In this document: one piece after another, positions 1 to 12,341 of the stretch
Numbering within the stretch: position 1 is the stretch's first letter
Layout: every line of letters starts with the position of its first letter
Assembly: GCA_010279815.1 (NCBI GenBank)
Contig: QEOQ01000552.1
Location: 741,871 to 805,870, forward strand
Direction: 5' to 3'
DNA length: 64,000 nucleotides
Origin: Brachionus plicatilis
Lineage: Eukaryota > Rotifera > Eurotatoria > Ploima > Brachionidae
Notes under the pieces: generated by a model
Database searches by the model: none
What the model was told of the DNA's origin: nothing
What the model saw: only the letters and a program-made list of their open reading frames with translations
Made by a program: the position numbers and the translations under genes

Positions 1-2353
1 TAAGGAAAATAATCACCAATATTGAGTTTGCAAATCAAAAATTATAAAAACGTTAATTTTTATTAATTATTATTATTTTCTATGATTTGATTCATTTTCT
101 AAGATTTCTGGTTGGAACTCCAATTTGAATTTATTCTTCTACCTTTTGAGTCAAATTTCCTTCAGGTTTATATAGATATTTTCTAAATATTATCTACAGT
201 CTTGGCGAGTTACACAGTATTTTCCTGAACGTATATAAACGATCACATTCATTTTCATTTACAAGCTTACATTTGGCGTGTTCTAATTCATTAACTAAAA
301 TTACTGATTTCTCACCAATTTTACAAGATGCCTTACTTTTCTCAAAATTACTTAATTAATTTAAAAATCTGAATTTATTTTAAAAATTAAGTTTAATGCT
401 AGATTTTTGAATATTTAATTAAATTTTAAAAAAGCTAATTTTTTATTTAACCTTTTTTAAAATTTTTTGTTTATCCTTTGTCACTATATGAACCAAATTG
501 AAATAAATAAAGAATTATTGAGATCTAAATAAAATCAGATTACAGAACTCAAATTTTTCATCAAAATTTATACCATAATATTCTAAATCATTCAAATATT
601 GTTCTAATTTATAAAAAAATTTTTTAATCGTACCTCTAAAACATCCTTCTCTGGCTCTAAAAATTAATCAAAATCGACTTAAAAGTCTATCTGCTGATTT
701 TAGTTTTTTTAAGTAAAATTATGTTTAATTTATATTATTTATAGGACTTAGAAAAATTAATAAGAATAATGTCAGTTATGCAAATTTAGGAAAAAAAATT
801 TTTTCAAACAAAAAATGGGGTCTAAATTTTAAAATTTTGGGAAACCTTTATAGATCTTTAGTTTGAACCATTTTAGTTTAAAGTTTTTCATATCTTAATT
901 GTTTCTCAGAAAGTAATATTAAAAGAATACAGGTAATTCAAAAATTCAGCAGTTCAGTCAATTCTAAAACTAAAATACGACACTCATTCCAACATTTTAC
1001 TTCACCAGGCGTTAAATAAACTTAGATTACTACCAGTCTCGAACAGCTTTTTGGTTGACAGACTGGTGAATCAATATAAAGCAGTTTTTGAATCAAGATA
1101 TATCGAATAAATGATTCTATTATGTCATTGCTACCTTATTCTTTCTTTCCTGAAATGTTCACTTCCTTAAAATGTAGCAACATTGATTTCTCACTTCAAT
1201 TAATTTTATAATTTTTTTCTTTTTATTTTTAAAGTTCATCCGTTTATTTTTAAACATGTTTTTCGAAAAAAAAAATTAAGAATTTGTAGAAAGTTTTTAA
1301 TTTTTTGTTGCAATAGCAAATCGTTAGTTAACATAAATATTATAAAATAAAAATGCAACATTTTACTGAAATTGATTGAAAATAAAGTTCCATTTACAAT
1401 AAAATAATTCAAATAAAAATTTTTTTTTAATAATTGATTTAATAAATAATAAAAAAAAGAGTAAGCAATTTAATTAAATTAAATTAAGCTTCAATTTAAT
1501 TAGACTGGAATTAAATAAAATTAAATGATTTCTTTACAAAATTAATTTAATAATTTTTTTTTTCAAATAAAGAATCTAAACTGTTTAAAACTTTTATTTT
1601 GTTTTAAATGATTTTTTTTAATAAATAAATTTTTTAGCATCAGTTTAAAATTAAGGACTAAGTTACTCTCTAAATTTTTTAAAATTCTAAAATTCTAAAA
1701 TTGAAGGAAGAATTTTATATTATTTATTAATTTACTTACAAATAAGGAATTAATAAAAGAACGCATCTAAAATTTTGCTAATTTAACTTGGTCTCAAATC
1801 TTTTTAAAACTAAAAAACAATTGCAAAAACAATTATTTTCTAAAGATACGCGAAAGAGCTTTTGCTTTATACAGATATTCAGATAAATAATAAAAATAAA
1901 ATAATTGTTCCGCTTAGATTTTTTTTTGCAAAATAAAGAAAGACATTATATTAATATTAGAAAAAGATAACAAATTAGAAGCTAACTCATTTCATTATTT
2001 TTTTCCATCTTTGAAAAGATGTCCGACTTTAAATAAAAAATATGTTTTTTAAAAATCAAATCATGTTTTTATAGAGTTATCAGGAAGCAACACAATCTGA
2101 ATAAATTTTCAAGGAAAATTCGTAAATTAATTCTTCAATATTTTGCAACAATTTTTCCATAATTAAAATTAAGTGCAAAATTTTTTTAAAATTTTAATAA
2201 AAACTCAAATTGAAAAAAAACTTTTCCTTTAGAAAAATGATCCTTTATTGTTTTAAAATTAGAAATTGAAATAAAAAGAGCTTGAAAAATTTTCAAATTA
2301 CAAATGAGAAATTAAATCATAGTTTTTTAGGAGCTTTAAATTTCTATCATAAG
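1..2353. other. Gene-poor left end, probably ELP4 upstream intron
   Basis: This is AT-rich sequence with long A and T runs and no open reading frame I can support on +. The first recognisable ELP4 exon begins at 2354 and needs one base from an upstream exon, so part or all of this stretch may be intron. I looked for an exon coding the usual Elp4 N-terminus (GTR...LD..LGG) and did not find it. A possible minus-strand exon at 194-343 is listed separately. Confidence 0.5.
194..343 (-). CDS. Possible C-terminal exon of an unknown gene
   Basis: The minus strand is open for 49 codons before a TAG at 196-194. The composition is far less A/T-biased than the surroundings and contains four cysteines (pattern C-x17-C-x7-C-x10-C), ending in CNSPRL. 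It could be the last exon of a minus-strand gene whose other exons lie between here and ELP4, perhaps an extracellular cysteine-containing domain. I do not recognise the family. No clean splice acceptor was fixed, and the upstream boundary near 343 is only where coding-like composition starts. A chance open frame remains possible. Confidence 0.25.
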   Translation of the reverse strand, partial: EKSKASCKIGEKSVILVNELEHAKCKLVNENECDRLYTFRKILCNSPRL

Positions 2354-3440
2354 GTGGTGGTCTACCAGTCGGTGGAATCTGCTTAGTTGGTCAAGACACC
2401 AAAAACTATTTTTCAGACATTGTAATGCGGTGTTTTATAGCCGAAGGAGTCGTTCATAACCACTCAATATATGTCGCAGATTTAGTTGAAGAAAAAGAAA
2501 GACTATTTGAAGTAAATTTATTTTTGATATATATTTAAAGTAATTTTTTAAATTTTATTAGAGAATTCCGAGTCAAAATAAAATTGAAGAATCAGAAATG
2601 CAAAAGAGTCCAGAAAATCTTCGAATCGCTTGGAGATATGGACAGCAAGCTCCACCACAAATCAAAACAGAACCAAGTGCAAAATCTTTTCAATCGAATT
2701 ACTTTGTTATGAATAAGCTAATGCCGAGTGATGAAGTCTTTTCATCTTCAAATATCAAAACATTTGAGTGTGATGAAAAAATTTTAAGTGAATCATCGCT
2801 TTATTCAAATTTAAGCAAAAAAATAACCGAGCACATTGATTTAATAAATTTAAATGTAAACAAAACAAAAGAATACAATAATTTGCTTCGAATAGGTAAA
2901 AAATTCTAGAAATTTTATTTAAATTGAATAAAAAAACTATTTTTTAAAGTAATTAATTCAGCTGGGGGACTTGTATGGAACGATTTGTGTTCCATTAGTG
3001 AAGAATATTCAGTTGAATTATGCAAATTCCTGCTTTATTTGCGCCAATTGATGAGACATTCTTTGGCCGTATGTGTAATTACACTGCCTAATGAAGTTGT
3101 ACAAAATAAAGATTTGCTTGAAAAATTTTCACATTTGAGCGACTATACATTTTTATTAGATGATTCAAGCCGAACTGTTTCGCGATTGACTAATACTCAA
3201 TACGATGGCCTTTTTCGGCTGACAAAATTACCCCGCCTCAACTCCCTCAATTCTTGTTTTACACCTGAAACTCTAGATTTGGCGTTTTATGTCAAAAAGA
3301 AAAGGTTAATTGTCGAGCAAATGCATTTACCGCCGGACATTGATGAAAATGATGACTCTCAAAAAGGAAGAACCAGCACATCAGTGACCATGTCCTGTAG
3401 TTCCTCAACTTCAACCGCATCTCATAAATTAGATTTTTAA
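2354..3440 (+). CDS. ELP4: Elongator complex protein 4 (N-terminus missing)
   Basis: ELP4 is a RecA-like subunit of the Elp4-5-6 subcomplex of Elongator, which modifies wobble uridines of tRNAs. Three exons are visible: 2354-2511, 2562-2895 and 2962-3440, separated by 50- and 66-nt GT-AG introns with consistent phases. The first begins with GGGLPVGG, the glycine-rich segment that in Elp4 follows the N-terminal strand, then reads FIAEGVVHN. Exon 2 opens with the family motif PENLRIAWRY. Exon 3 starts AGGLVWNDL, continues with a conserved LRQLMRHSLAVCVIT strand, and ends in a Ser/Thr-rich tail. The acceptor at 2352-2353 (ataag) is forced, because the frame is closed by TAA just upstream. At least one 5' exon lies further left or outside the window. 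An AATAAA is at 3461. GLRX3 starts only 148 bp downstream on the same strand. Confidence 0.9.
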
Positions 3441-3588
3441 GTTTTTTGTATTTTTATTTAAATAAAAAAAAATAAGGCTTTTAATTATTTTATCGATTAA
3501 ATGTTCAGTTTTGTAATTAAAGCTGTCAAAATTCAATTTTTGTAACAAAATTTATTTAATTAATTTTTTGAAAAGATTTACTCTCAAA

Positions 3589-5007
3589 ATGGCTGTATAT
3601 CACAAGCTGGAAAAAACTGAAAATTTTCAACAATTTTTAAATGATAATAACAAGTAGATATTTGAAAAAAATTCAATTAGATTTAAATTTTGCTACTTAG
3701 CTTATTGGTTGTGTTATTTTTTGCTGCCCACTGGTCCGAAGAATCAAAATTAATGAGCAGTATATTACAAGAAATGTGCAAAGATGAGGCAAGCAAAGTG
3801 TCTTTGAGAGCACTAGAGATCGAAGCAGAAGACTTCGAAGAGATATCAATAAATTACGGCGTTGAAGCTGTTCCAACATTCATTCTTGTCAAAGTAAAGA
3901 ATTTTTTAATAAAATTTTTTAAAATTTTTTTCAATTTGCTTATTTAGAACAAAAAAGTTGTGAATAAATTGAGTGGAGTAGACCCGGTTGAATTAAGGAA
4001 GAGAATCGCTCAATCTTTGCAAGCTACGCCGAATGTGGCTGCCCAGAAGCCTGAAGTAAATTTTTTAGAGACTTATTCAAATTAATAAATAAATCAAATC
4101 AAATCAAGGGCTTAAGTGAACGATTGAATAGATTGATAAATCAAGCACCAGTTGTCTTATTCATGAAAGGAAGCCCTCAAGAACCAAGATGCGGTTAGCT
4201 GAAATTTTAGTTTTTTTTTTCATAATAATTATTCAAATTATATTGTAGGATTCAGTCGACAATTGATTGAAATATTGAAGAATAATGATGTAACATTTAG
4301 TTATTTTGATATTTTGTCTGATAATGAAGTTCGTGAGGGTTTGAAAAAATATTCCAATTGGCCAACTTATCCACAACTCTATGTTAAAGGGTAAAATAAT
4401 AGAAAATAATTAAATTAAACGACAATTATTAATTATTTTCTAATAGAGAATTAATCGGAGGTTTGGATATTGTTAAAGAACTAGATGCATCAGGCGAGTT
4501 TAAATCAATGGTGCCAACCAGAGACGATTCATTAAATGAAAAGTAAAATTAAAAATATTTTCTGAATGGAAATAAAAAAAGTTTATACAAAAATCAATTA
4601 GACTTAAGCAATTGGTAAATAAGTCCAAAGTTATGCTTTTCATGAAAGGACGCAAAGAGGAGCCCAAATGTGGTTTCAGTAGACAAATAATTGAAATACT
4701 TAATGAAACTGGGTACTCTTAGAAATAGCCTCAATAAATAATTTCTGATTGATTTAAATTTTTTAGAATTAAATTTGAAAGCTTTGACATTTTGAGTGAT
4801 GAAGAAGTAAGACAAGGATTGAAGGAATACTCAAATTGGCCAACCTATCCTCAGCTTTATGTAGATGGTATTCTAATAATTTAAATTAAATCTTTTGCTT
4901 ATTTATTTAATTTATGAATTTAAGGTGAACTAATTGGTGGTTTAGACATTGTTAAAGAACTAAAGCAAAGTGGAGAACTAGAAGCTACCATTCAAGCAAA
5001 AAAATAA
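3589..5007 (+). CDS. GLRX3: Glutaredoxin-3 / PICOT, multidomain monothiol glutaredoxin
   Basis: This is a cytosolic/nuclear monothiol glutaredoxin that binds 2Fe-2S clusters and helps iron trafficking. Nine exons join in frame: 3589-3653, 3701-3893, 3948-4055, 4109-4193, 4249-4390, 4447-4542, 4602-4712, 4767-4867, 4925-5007. They give 327 aa (human GLRX3 has 335). An N-terminal thioredoxin-like domain (about 1-110) is followed by two glutaredoxin domains. Each has the KG...EP+CGFSRQ site, the [10 protein letters not shown] strand and the [10 protein letters not shown] glutathione-binding segment, so both cluster-ligand cysteines are intact. In the thioredoxin domain the WCxxC site reads HWSEES, with no cysteine, so that domain should be redox-inactive. 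The two glutaredoxin repeats are nearly identical over their second halves. Introns are 46-60 nt. The gene is convergent with the nucleoplasmin gene. Confidence 0.97.
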
Positions 5008-5582
5008 GAAACAATCATCTATTTTAGTATCCATTATTTTTTCTAATAAACTTTAAATATCAAATTTAGTCAATCTAAAATAAACAATACAGAATTTAAA
5101 AAATCCATTTCAAAAAAATTTAAAAAAATAATAATTTAAATTTTTTTTATGTATTTTATCAATATCTTTTAATATTTAAATACTCTTAATTCATAGGAAA
5201 AAAGTAAAAATAATTGCTTTTTAATTAATATGAAATGTTGAATTCAAATTCTGCTAGGATTTTGATTTGATGATTAGGATTAATTTTGAATGAATTTTTC
5301 TTTAAATTTTTTCAAACAAGATATATTTGAATTTTACCACTTTCAATAAAAAAAAACATGCTCCAAAATTACCCTCAGCTCATTTTTATGCAAACCTATG
5401 TGATTTTGAATAAAAAAAAAAAACGTGATTTTTATTAAAAGTTTATTTTTGAGTTTTAATTTTTATAAAAATTGAAATTTAGATATTCTTAAATGATTAC
5501 AAAAATTACTGCAATATATTTAGATTATAAAATAATTGACTGAATAAAAAGATTAAATTTTCCATAGTAAAAAGTAAACCAT
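5008..5582. other. Convergent 3' intergenic spacer
   Basis: This spacer separates the ends of GLRX3 (+) and the nucleoplasmin gene (-). It holds AATAAA-like signals on both strands and A/T runs, and no coding potential that I can see. Confidence 0.6.
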
Positions 5583-6280
5583 TTAATTTCGTTTTCTTTT
5601 CGTTGGCTTTTCTTCAATTTCAGCTTCTTCTTTTTTGCCATTTGCTCCATTCACATGGTCTCCATTTTTACCATTTGCCATTTTGCCATTTTTAACTCCA
5701 TTTTTGGCAGCACCATTCTTTTTACCTTTGGTCTTTTTGTTCTCTTCTTCCACTTCTGCTTCCTCGTCCATTTCTTCTTCTTCTTCGGCAGCACTATCTT
5801 CTACGTCGCCGTCAGAAGTTGTCATTATTGTCGGATGCTCTTCTTGTTCGGGTAACTCGATCACATGATTGCAAGTCAAAAACACAGGACCAGTTCCTTC
5901 TACTAATTTGAATTCAATTTGAGCATTGTGATCATTGGCTAAGGTCAAATCCATCCCTGAGATGACGTCATTTCTTCCTAGGGTCAGCGAAAATATTGGC
6001 TGCTCAAATTCGCTATCTTGGTATCCTTTAGCTTTTACAGCTACTAAATTACGTTCGCTTTCAACTGCTTTGGCTCCTAGAACTGCAGTTTTCAAAATCA
6101 AAGAGTTAAGAACAAAATCAGTATCTTCATCGTCTTCTAATTCCATGATGTCGGCTGCTTTCCATATTTTTGATGGTTGATCTTTGTTAAGCTCACAAAC
6201 TTAAATAAAACATTTCATTAAAGGAAAAAAAAAACAGCCATTTAAATTTAATTACCCCATAGGAACTTTTGAGTGGCCAT
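5583..6280 (-). CDS. Nucleoplasmin/nucleophosmin family histone chaperone
   Basis: Nucleoplasmins are pentameric chaperones that store and deliver histones in the nucleus or nucleolus. Two exons, 6280-6256 (MATQKFLW) and 6199-5583, joined by a 56-nt intron, give 213 aa. The core (about 1-125) carries the family pattern: FLWVCEL at the first strand, the short acidic DDEDTDF loop, LKTAVLGAKA, and GTGPVFLTCNHV matching the GSGPVHISGQH strand of vertebrate nucleoplasmins. It is followed by a strongly acidic tract (EEEEEMDEEAEVEEE), a repetitive Asn/Gly/Lys-rich segment, and a C-terminal basic KRKRN that can serve as a nuclear localisation signal. The C-terminal nucleic-acid-binding bundle of NPM1 is absent, so NPM2/invertebrate nucleoplasmin is the closer type. 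An AG acceptor-like site (ttttttag) lies roughly 40 nt before the ATG. Confidence 0.92.
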
Positions 6281-6539
6281 GATAATTATTTTTTACTTTT
6301 TTTGAAAAAAGAGATTATCTAAAAAATAGTTTAAAGCTTGAGCCAAACAACAAAGATTTTAGATTGAAAATATTAAAGCTTCGCTCAAAAAAAGTTTTAA
6401 AATTCGATGATTTTGTTAAATAATCTGCAGTAAAATAAATTTTGTTGAGATTTCAAAATAAAAAAAATACATTTTTAAATTTTATTTAAAGATTAAAACT
6501 GCGTGTTAATTTTTGTAAAAAGTTGATTAAATTTTGTCT

Positions 6540-7990
6540 TCAGGCTTCAGTCACATTTATTTTAATTGGTCTTTGGTAATCTTCAATCCTTGGCGGCAGC
6601 AATGGTCTTTTGACTGACACGCTCGGTCTATGCTTTACACCTCTCATCTTCAAATCTTCCAGATCCAAATAGTGGTCCCAGAGATTGTTCAAAAAGTCTC
6701 TCATTGCCATCGAGTTTGAGTTCAGTGCGATCATCTTGACCATGAAAATGACATCTATACTGCAGACATCATTAAAAAAGAGCTCAAAATTGTCCATCAA
6801 CGATAAACCAGTTTTTTCCATCAAAAAACTGTCGGCCAAATCATGGGTTACATCTTCGCTAAAGTAATAGGCTGCAGTGTACGATCGATTTAGATCTTTT
6901 TTTGGATTCAGCTGCAAAGAATTCAGCACAAGGTTTCGCCTATAGGGTCTAATTGTCAGTAGGAGCCAGTAAAGAATACTCAAAATGGTAAAAAAAGCTA
7001 AAATTACTAGCCAAAACCAATAGGCAATAAAAAAAATTTCGTTCAACAAGTTAACAGACAGTGAACAAACAAAAGTAACATGGTTTTCTTTCTGAAAAGA
7101 ATGAATTTGGGTGGTGCATAGAACTCTTTTGGGAAAAAATTCATTCAAAAATTTATAGCTATTCCCATAGATTCGTTCTACAAATAGGACACCATAAGTA
7201 AAATAATTGAAACCAAGCATGACAGTAAGGAGCCAAAAATTGAACAATATATTAGACAAATATACCAGTTTAACTAATAAATATGGTGCAAGCAGAGGAA
7301 AAGTTGATTTTCTTTTTAGATTGGGAAATTTTTTTCTCATTTTGGCCATGTCAATTTCCCGGTCGTGCTCGTTTTCTTCAAAAATTTTTTGACGAATGTT
7401 AAATTTTTTGTTCAAATAAGATTTTTGTTTAAGAAATGTAGACCTTAAATGTTCATTAATGCTGTCAATAGCCTCTTGGGTCTTTAGCCAATTTGAGCTC
7501 TCTTTGTACTCGTTCTTGTACATTTCCTTGATAATTTTCTTTGTCACAAAAGACAAATCAAAACCATTCAGATAAATTACAAATTTCCACACTAAACCGG
7601 GAAGTCTGTAGAGCGAACTAAGAAAAATTAGCAATGGTACAAGCCATTGGTAGAAGTAGTATCTGGTCGGTCTCTCAAAATCCAGTAAAGTGTCCTCTTC
7701 ATCTTTGACCGCATAAGTTCCATTCATCCAGCAGCTTTAAGAAAAAAATCAACATTTTTTCTAATTAAAAATTAAGAATACATAGAATGTATGTAATTGG
7801 AAGTGTGGCCATTGAAGCTTGATCCAATCGCGCATTCAATTGGGTTCCCGTAATACTGCTTGCCAGACAAAAGTGCCAGGTAAATTGAAACAGCAGCTAC
7901 AGTAATTAGATTGTGAAGGCGATCGATTGGATCATCATTGAAATTCTGAAATATAGATGATACTTGTTTGGTCAAGTCTTGAAGAATCAT
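6540..7990 (-). CDS. Innexin gap-junction channel protein
   Basis: Innexins form invertebrate gap junctions and hemichannels in the plasma membrane. Exon 1 (7990-7782) and exon 2 (7734-6540) join across a 47-nt intron to give 467 aa. The start at 7990 gives MILQDL; an upstream in-frame TTG is not a plausible start. Visible features are DRLHNLITV entering TM1 (about 27-45), a first extracellular loop with two cysteines (NPIECAIG and ICWMNGTY), the family YYFYQW motif entering TM2 (about 95-120), TM3 around WLLTVMLGFNYF, a second extracellular loop with two cysteines (VLCTTQ and FVCSLSVNLLNE), and TM4 (YWFWLVILAFF). The cytoplasmic C-terminal tail is long. Four TMs and the paired cysteines match the family. 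Which innexin paralogue this is cannot be told. It starts 259 bp downstream of the nucleoplasmin promoter, on the same strand. Confidence 0.95.
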
Positions 7991-10900
7991 ACTCAAATTT
8001 TATCTCCCGTATTTGGAATTTTGTTAAATAAAAAAAAAAGTTTAACCATTTTGAAATATATTCTTTAAAAAATTAAATGATTTATCTAGCTTTTAATTGA
8101 TTCAAGAATTCAAATTGTGTTCAGAAATTTAAATTTTTTGTTTAGTTGATGGAAAATTTCAAAGAGTTTTAGTATTCGTCTCAGAATCAGCTTTTGTAGA
8201 TAAGATAAAAATTGCTGTGATGAGCTAAAGGAAAAATTTCGTTCATTTATTTTTTTGGCTTTTTTTTCGAAAGTTTCAAGAATTAAATTTGAAAAAAAAA
8301 TTATTTTTGATTCATAAATAAATTATTTCATCATTTTAAAAAAGTTTTCAAGCATAAAAATAACCTATACATTTAAAAAACAATTGCTGGTCCTCAATTT
8401 GGTGTTTTTTCTTTAGCTGACCAAACTTTAAATCAAACAATTCAGTGTACTAATTAACGAGAAAACTTGAAATTAATGATTTTTAAATCGAGAAAACTAT
8501 TACAAAATTTAATTGCACAAACTGCCTTCTGAGCCGTGTGACCATGCAATTTGAAAAGTGAAAATGAAGCAAATTGCCCAAAAATTTGACAATTTTAAAA
8601 TTTGCTAAAAAGTTGTGATAATTTGTTTGGATTTTTTTGAAAATATGAATTCGAATATTATAAATTTTTAATTCAAGTTGTTATATAATTAACAAAAGTC
8701 CTCCATAATTTTAAATGCTGCAATTTAAACATTATAAATCGGTAATAATAAAGGCAAAATTAAAATGCGAAATTAATCGATGGATACTGTGCCAGGGTGT
8801 TTGTGTTTTTCGATAAGATAAAGTTATTTTTTTCTAGATAAGGAGACCAAATTAAATATTCTCTAGAGGTGTTTTTTATACAACTATTTTATTCAATTAA
8901 TTTTAATTACGTACAGTGAATACTTTAGGATACAGTAGGCTCTCAATTTATTTCTGAAAATTGCATAACCTTTGCTGTAAATTTTTGATATTTAATGAAT
9001 GGAAGATTTAAATTTTAAAACAATTTCTTGCCCGTGAGTTATGCAATTTTGGTACATGAACAAAAACAAGGCGAATAATTACAAATTCCTCATTAATTTT
9101 TGGCATTGTCGCTTCGATTGGCAAATTTTAACAATTTAGATGTTTGTTTACACGAATAAAATGTAAAATTGTTATTAAATTCATTAGTTTTCGAAATTGG
9201 CTCCAAATTAATTTAAATTATAAAAAAATTAAAAGGAAAAGATTCCAAATATCAAGATATTGTAGAAACGTCTCTGTTGGATTTCAATTATTTTCAGGTG
9301 AGCACACAAATGTGACTCCAAACAAGTAATTTAGTTGTAAAGGACTTGTTTTTAAAGAATTTTTCATTAACAGAAAAAATAAGTAATTTTAACTAAGCAC
9401 ATTGAAAATTTTCCAATTAATTTAAATGACTATGCGCCCGGTTATAAAATTCTACCTGTCAGATCTTAAAATCTTTTCATAATATTTAGAAAAAGGATTA
9501 TAAATTTGAAATTAAGAAAAAAACGCGTTCAACACATTAGGATACAGAATTTTTTACATCTTAATCCATTAAATAAAGCATTCTTAATAGACCTGAGTGT
9601 GAAGAAAAGATAAATCCTTTATTTAATGCATTTGAGTTGTGTCAATTTTGCATCTAAATAATCCTGAAGCGCGTATGTTTTAAGGAAGATTTGCCATTTA
9701 TTTTTTTGATTAGAAGATTTTCCATTCAAAATTTCTGTACCAATTTTATACTCTTTATTAAGCAAACATTGCTAATATTTTGGATTGCTTTTTATTTATT
9801 TATCGGAGTGAACTGGATTTCTGCATTTAAAGTTTAACCAATTCAATTCTTATCACTTGAGAATATTTTTTTAATAAATTCTGCTCAAAGATAAATATCT
9901 TAAGGACAAGGCAATTTTATTGAAGGCCTAATTAAAAAAAAATGATCTAAAAAACTTTTCCAATCTATGATATTTAACTTTTCCTATTGTTACCCTCAAT
10001 AAATAGCTCACAAAAAGCTATTTAAGATAGCCATTGTGTAACATAGTATAAAAATTGAGATCATTAAACACGTAAGCAATTAAAAATAAATGACTATTTA
10101 GGTTTTTGATTGCCGGTCATATTTAAAAAAAAAAGTTTAATCAATAATTTTGCAAAAAGGTTTTAAGAGCATTTAATATGTTTATTTTAAAAAATTGAAT
10201 AATATTTTTTAGATTAAGATTTTCTTTTATTTTAATGCTTTATTAATTTATAGTTCTAATCACGCAACATTCACTCATTTTACTTTTAACTTAAATCACT
10301 TTGGAATAATTGAATTAGTTCATGGATACGAATTTTTTTGATTAAATAATTATTAACAATTTAGATCTACATATATTTAAGAACATCAGATAGAAATTCA
10401 ACAAATATTTCTTTAAGAATATTGAGCCGATTAGTTATTCTTTATGGCAAAACTTTCAGAGTAAGTTTAAATAGTTTTATTTTAAAAGAACATTGCTATT
10501 TTTCCCATTACAAGACAGGGAATAAACTATAATCATTTTCTTTTAGGCTTGAGAAATAGATGTTTTTATTTTTTATTTTTTTAAGTAATTTAGAAAGATC
10601 AATGGTAAAATTTGGAAAATTAACGAGCCAATTTTATTTAGATTTTTTCTAAAGAAAAGATTGATTTTATTGTATGAAGCTCTTTTAAATTAACTACTAT
10701 GATCAACTAAAATATCAATTGTTGTATATTTATCAATTTTCTAAAGATTTTAGAGCGAACTGTGAGAATAATTTTTTTTAATCTCAAAATGCTGTCTTTA
10801 AAACATCCTCATTCAAATTAAAATGACTTTTAAATGCGGTAAAATTTGATAAAAATTCTACAATACATTTTGTTTTAGAGCTATTTAATTAACAAACTTG

Positions 10901-12295
10901 TTGTTTGTTGATAAAATTTTTGATATGTTTCACATTCAAGTATAAAAATCGTTTATCATAGAAAATGTTTTTTCTAAACTAATTTCCGCTAACATGTTGG
11001 AAATAAAAGACGAAATTTAATTTAAAAGAATTGGTTTTTAATTAAGATAAGATCTTCTTTAATTTGAGCTCTATCCAGACATTTAGAACATTACTTTCAA
11101 ATAAATATTTGTTAAAAATTACAATATTGAAAATAAATCTTGATTCGTTTATTTTATTATATAACACTTTTTTTTTCTATTTTTACCAAAGCAAACATAC
11201 ACACTAAAGCACGAAATTAACGATTTTAAATGATTTTTTCATTTAATTCAAATTAATTTTTTATTTACTGGAATTATTGACTATAGGCAAAACTGTTTGC
11301 CAATATTCAACACTCCAGCTATTACATTTAGGTATTATACTATCGAGTTTCTTAGTCGAAAAATTTTAATTAAAACTTATTTAATTTTTTCTTAATTCCG
11401 GTATCTTGGTTCAACAATTGACTCAAGCTGATTTGTTTTGTGACATTAATTTAAAGCTTTTAATATCGTACCTGATGTTTAATTGGAGATTATGTAACAA
11501 TCAATGGTAAAAATTGCCTCTTGCTCTGGGTACTTCGATTGGTAATGAGACAATATTTGTTTCTTTCAAGCTAAGTTGTTTGATTGTCAAACATTGAAAA
11601 AGGTTCGATCATTGTTTGATGCTAACTGTCTGATTCAGTTAAATATTCAAACAGATTAAGGAAAAATTAAAGCCTCTAATTAAACCGTAATTCAAAACGT
11701 ATAATTCTCAAATATAAATATTTGATTTTATGTTTTCTCTGGTTATAAAATGTTTTTACCTAAGTTAAATGAGCTAAATTTGCCAATATAAGATGGTAGT
11801 TTAAAATTCTGAAAGAGCTAACAAGGAATTTTTCTATGTTTGACAGTGAAAACTTATCAGAAAATTGTTTAATAAATTATTTTAAGATTGGCATTGTATT
11901 GTGTATTTTAGAGAAACAAGTTAACTTTTTTATCAACTAGCAAAAATGGCTATAATATTATGTTAAAACTAAAATGGAAAAAATTAAAAAAAGTAAAATT
12001 GGTCAAAGAGAATACTAAGTTGAAAAAAGAAAAAAAGCAAGACAAATGTAGCTGAATATACTCTATTTAAGTTAATGGATGTCAAAGAAAGTTTTAAGTA
12101 TATGCTTAAAAGTTAATTAAAAGTTTAAACTGAAATTATTCCATGATTCAACTAAAACTTTGAATAAAAAAGAACTTCAAAAATCTAATTAGAAGTTTTA
12201 ATGTAAATTTTAATGAAATATTTTAAGAGTCTTTATTTAAATTTGAAAAAAGTTAAAAATTTAACAACAGCTTTGTTAAAATCAACTCTTTAACA

Positions 12296-12341
12296 ATGAA
12301 TACAAATAAGGCAATTTCAAATTTGAAAGATTCTTTTATAG
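12296..12341 (+). CDS. Possible isolated first exon
   Basis: An ATG opens 15 codons with ordinary composition that run directly into a strong donor (ATAG followed by gtaagc), giving phase 1. I found no partner exon of matching phase within several kb. The next gene at 16660 has its own ATG, and its second exon needs phase 0. It could be a start exon of an unrecognised gene or chance. Confidence 0.15.

Noticed and set aside
5635..6180. Plus-strand frames over the nucleoplasmin gene
   Set aside because: Antisense shadows of the acidic tract (GAA/GAT repeats read as TTC/ATC).
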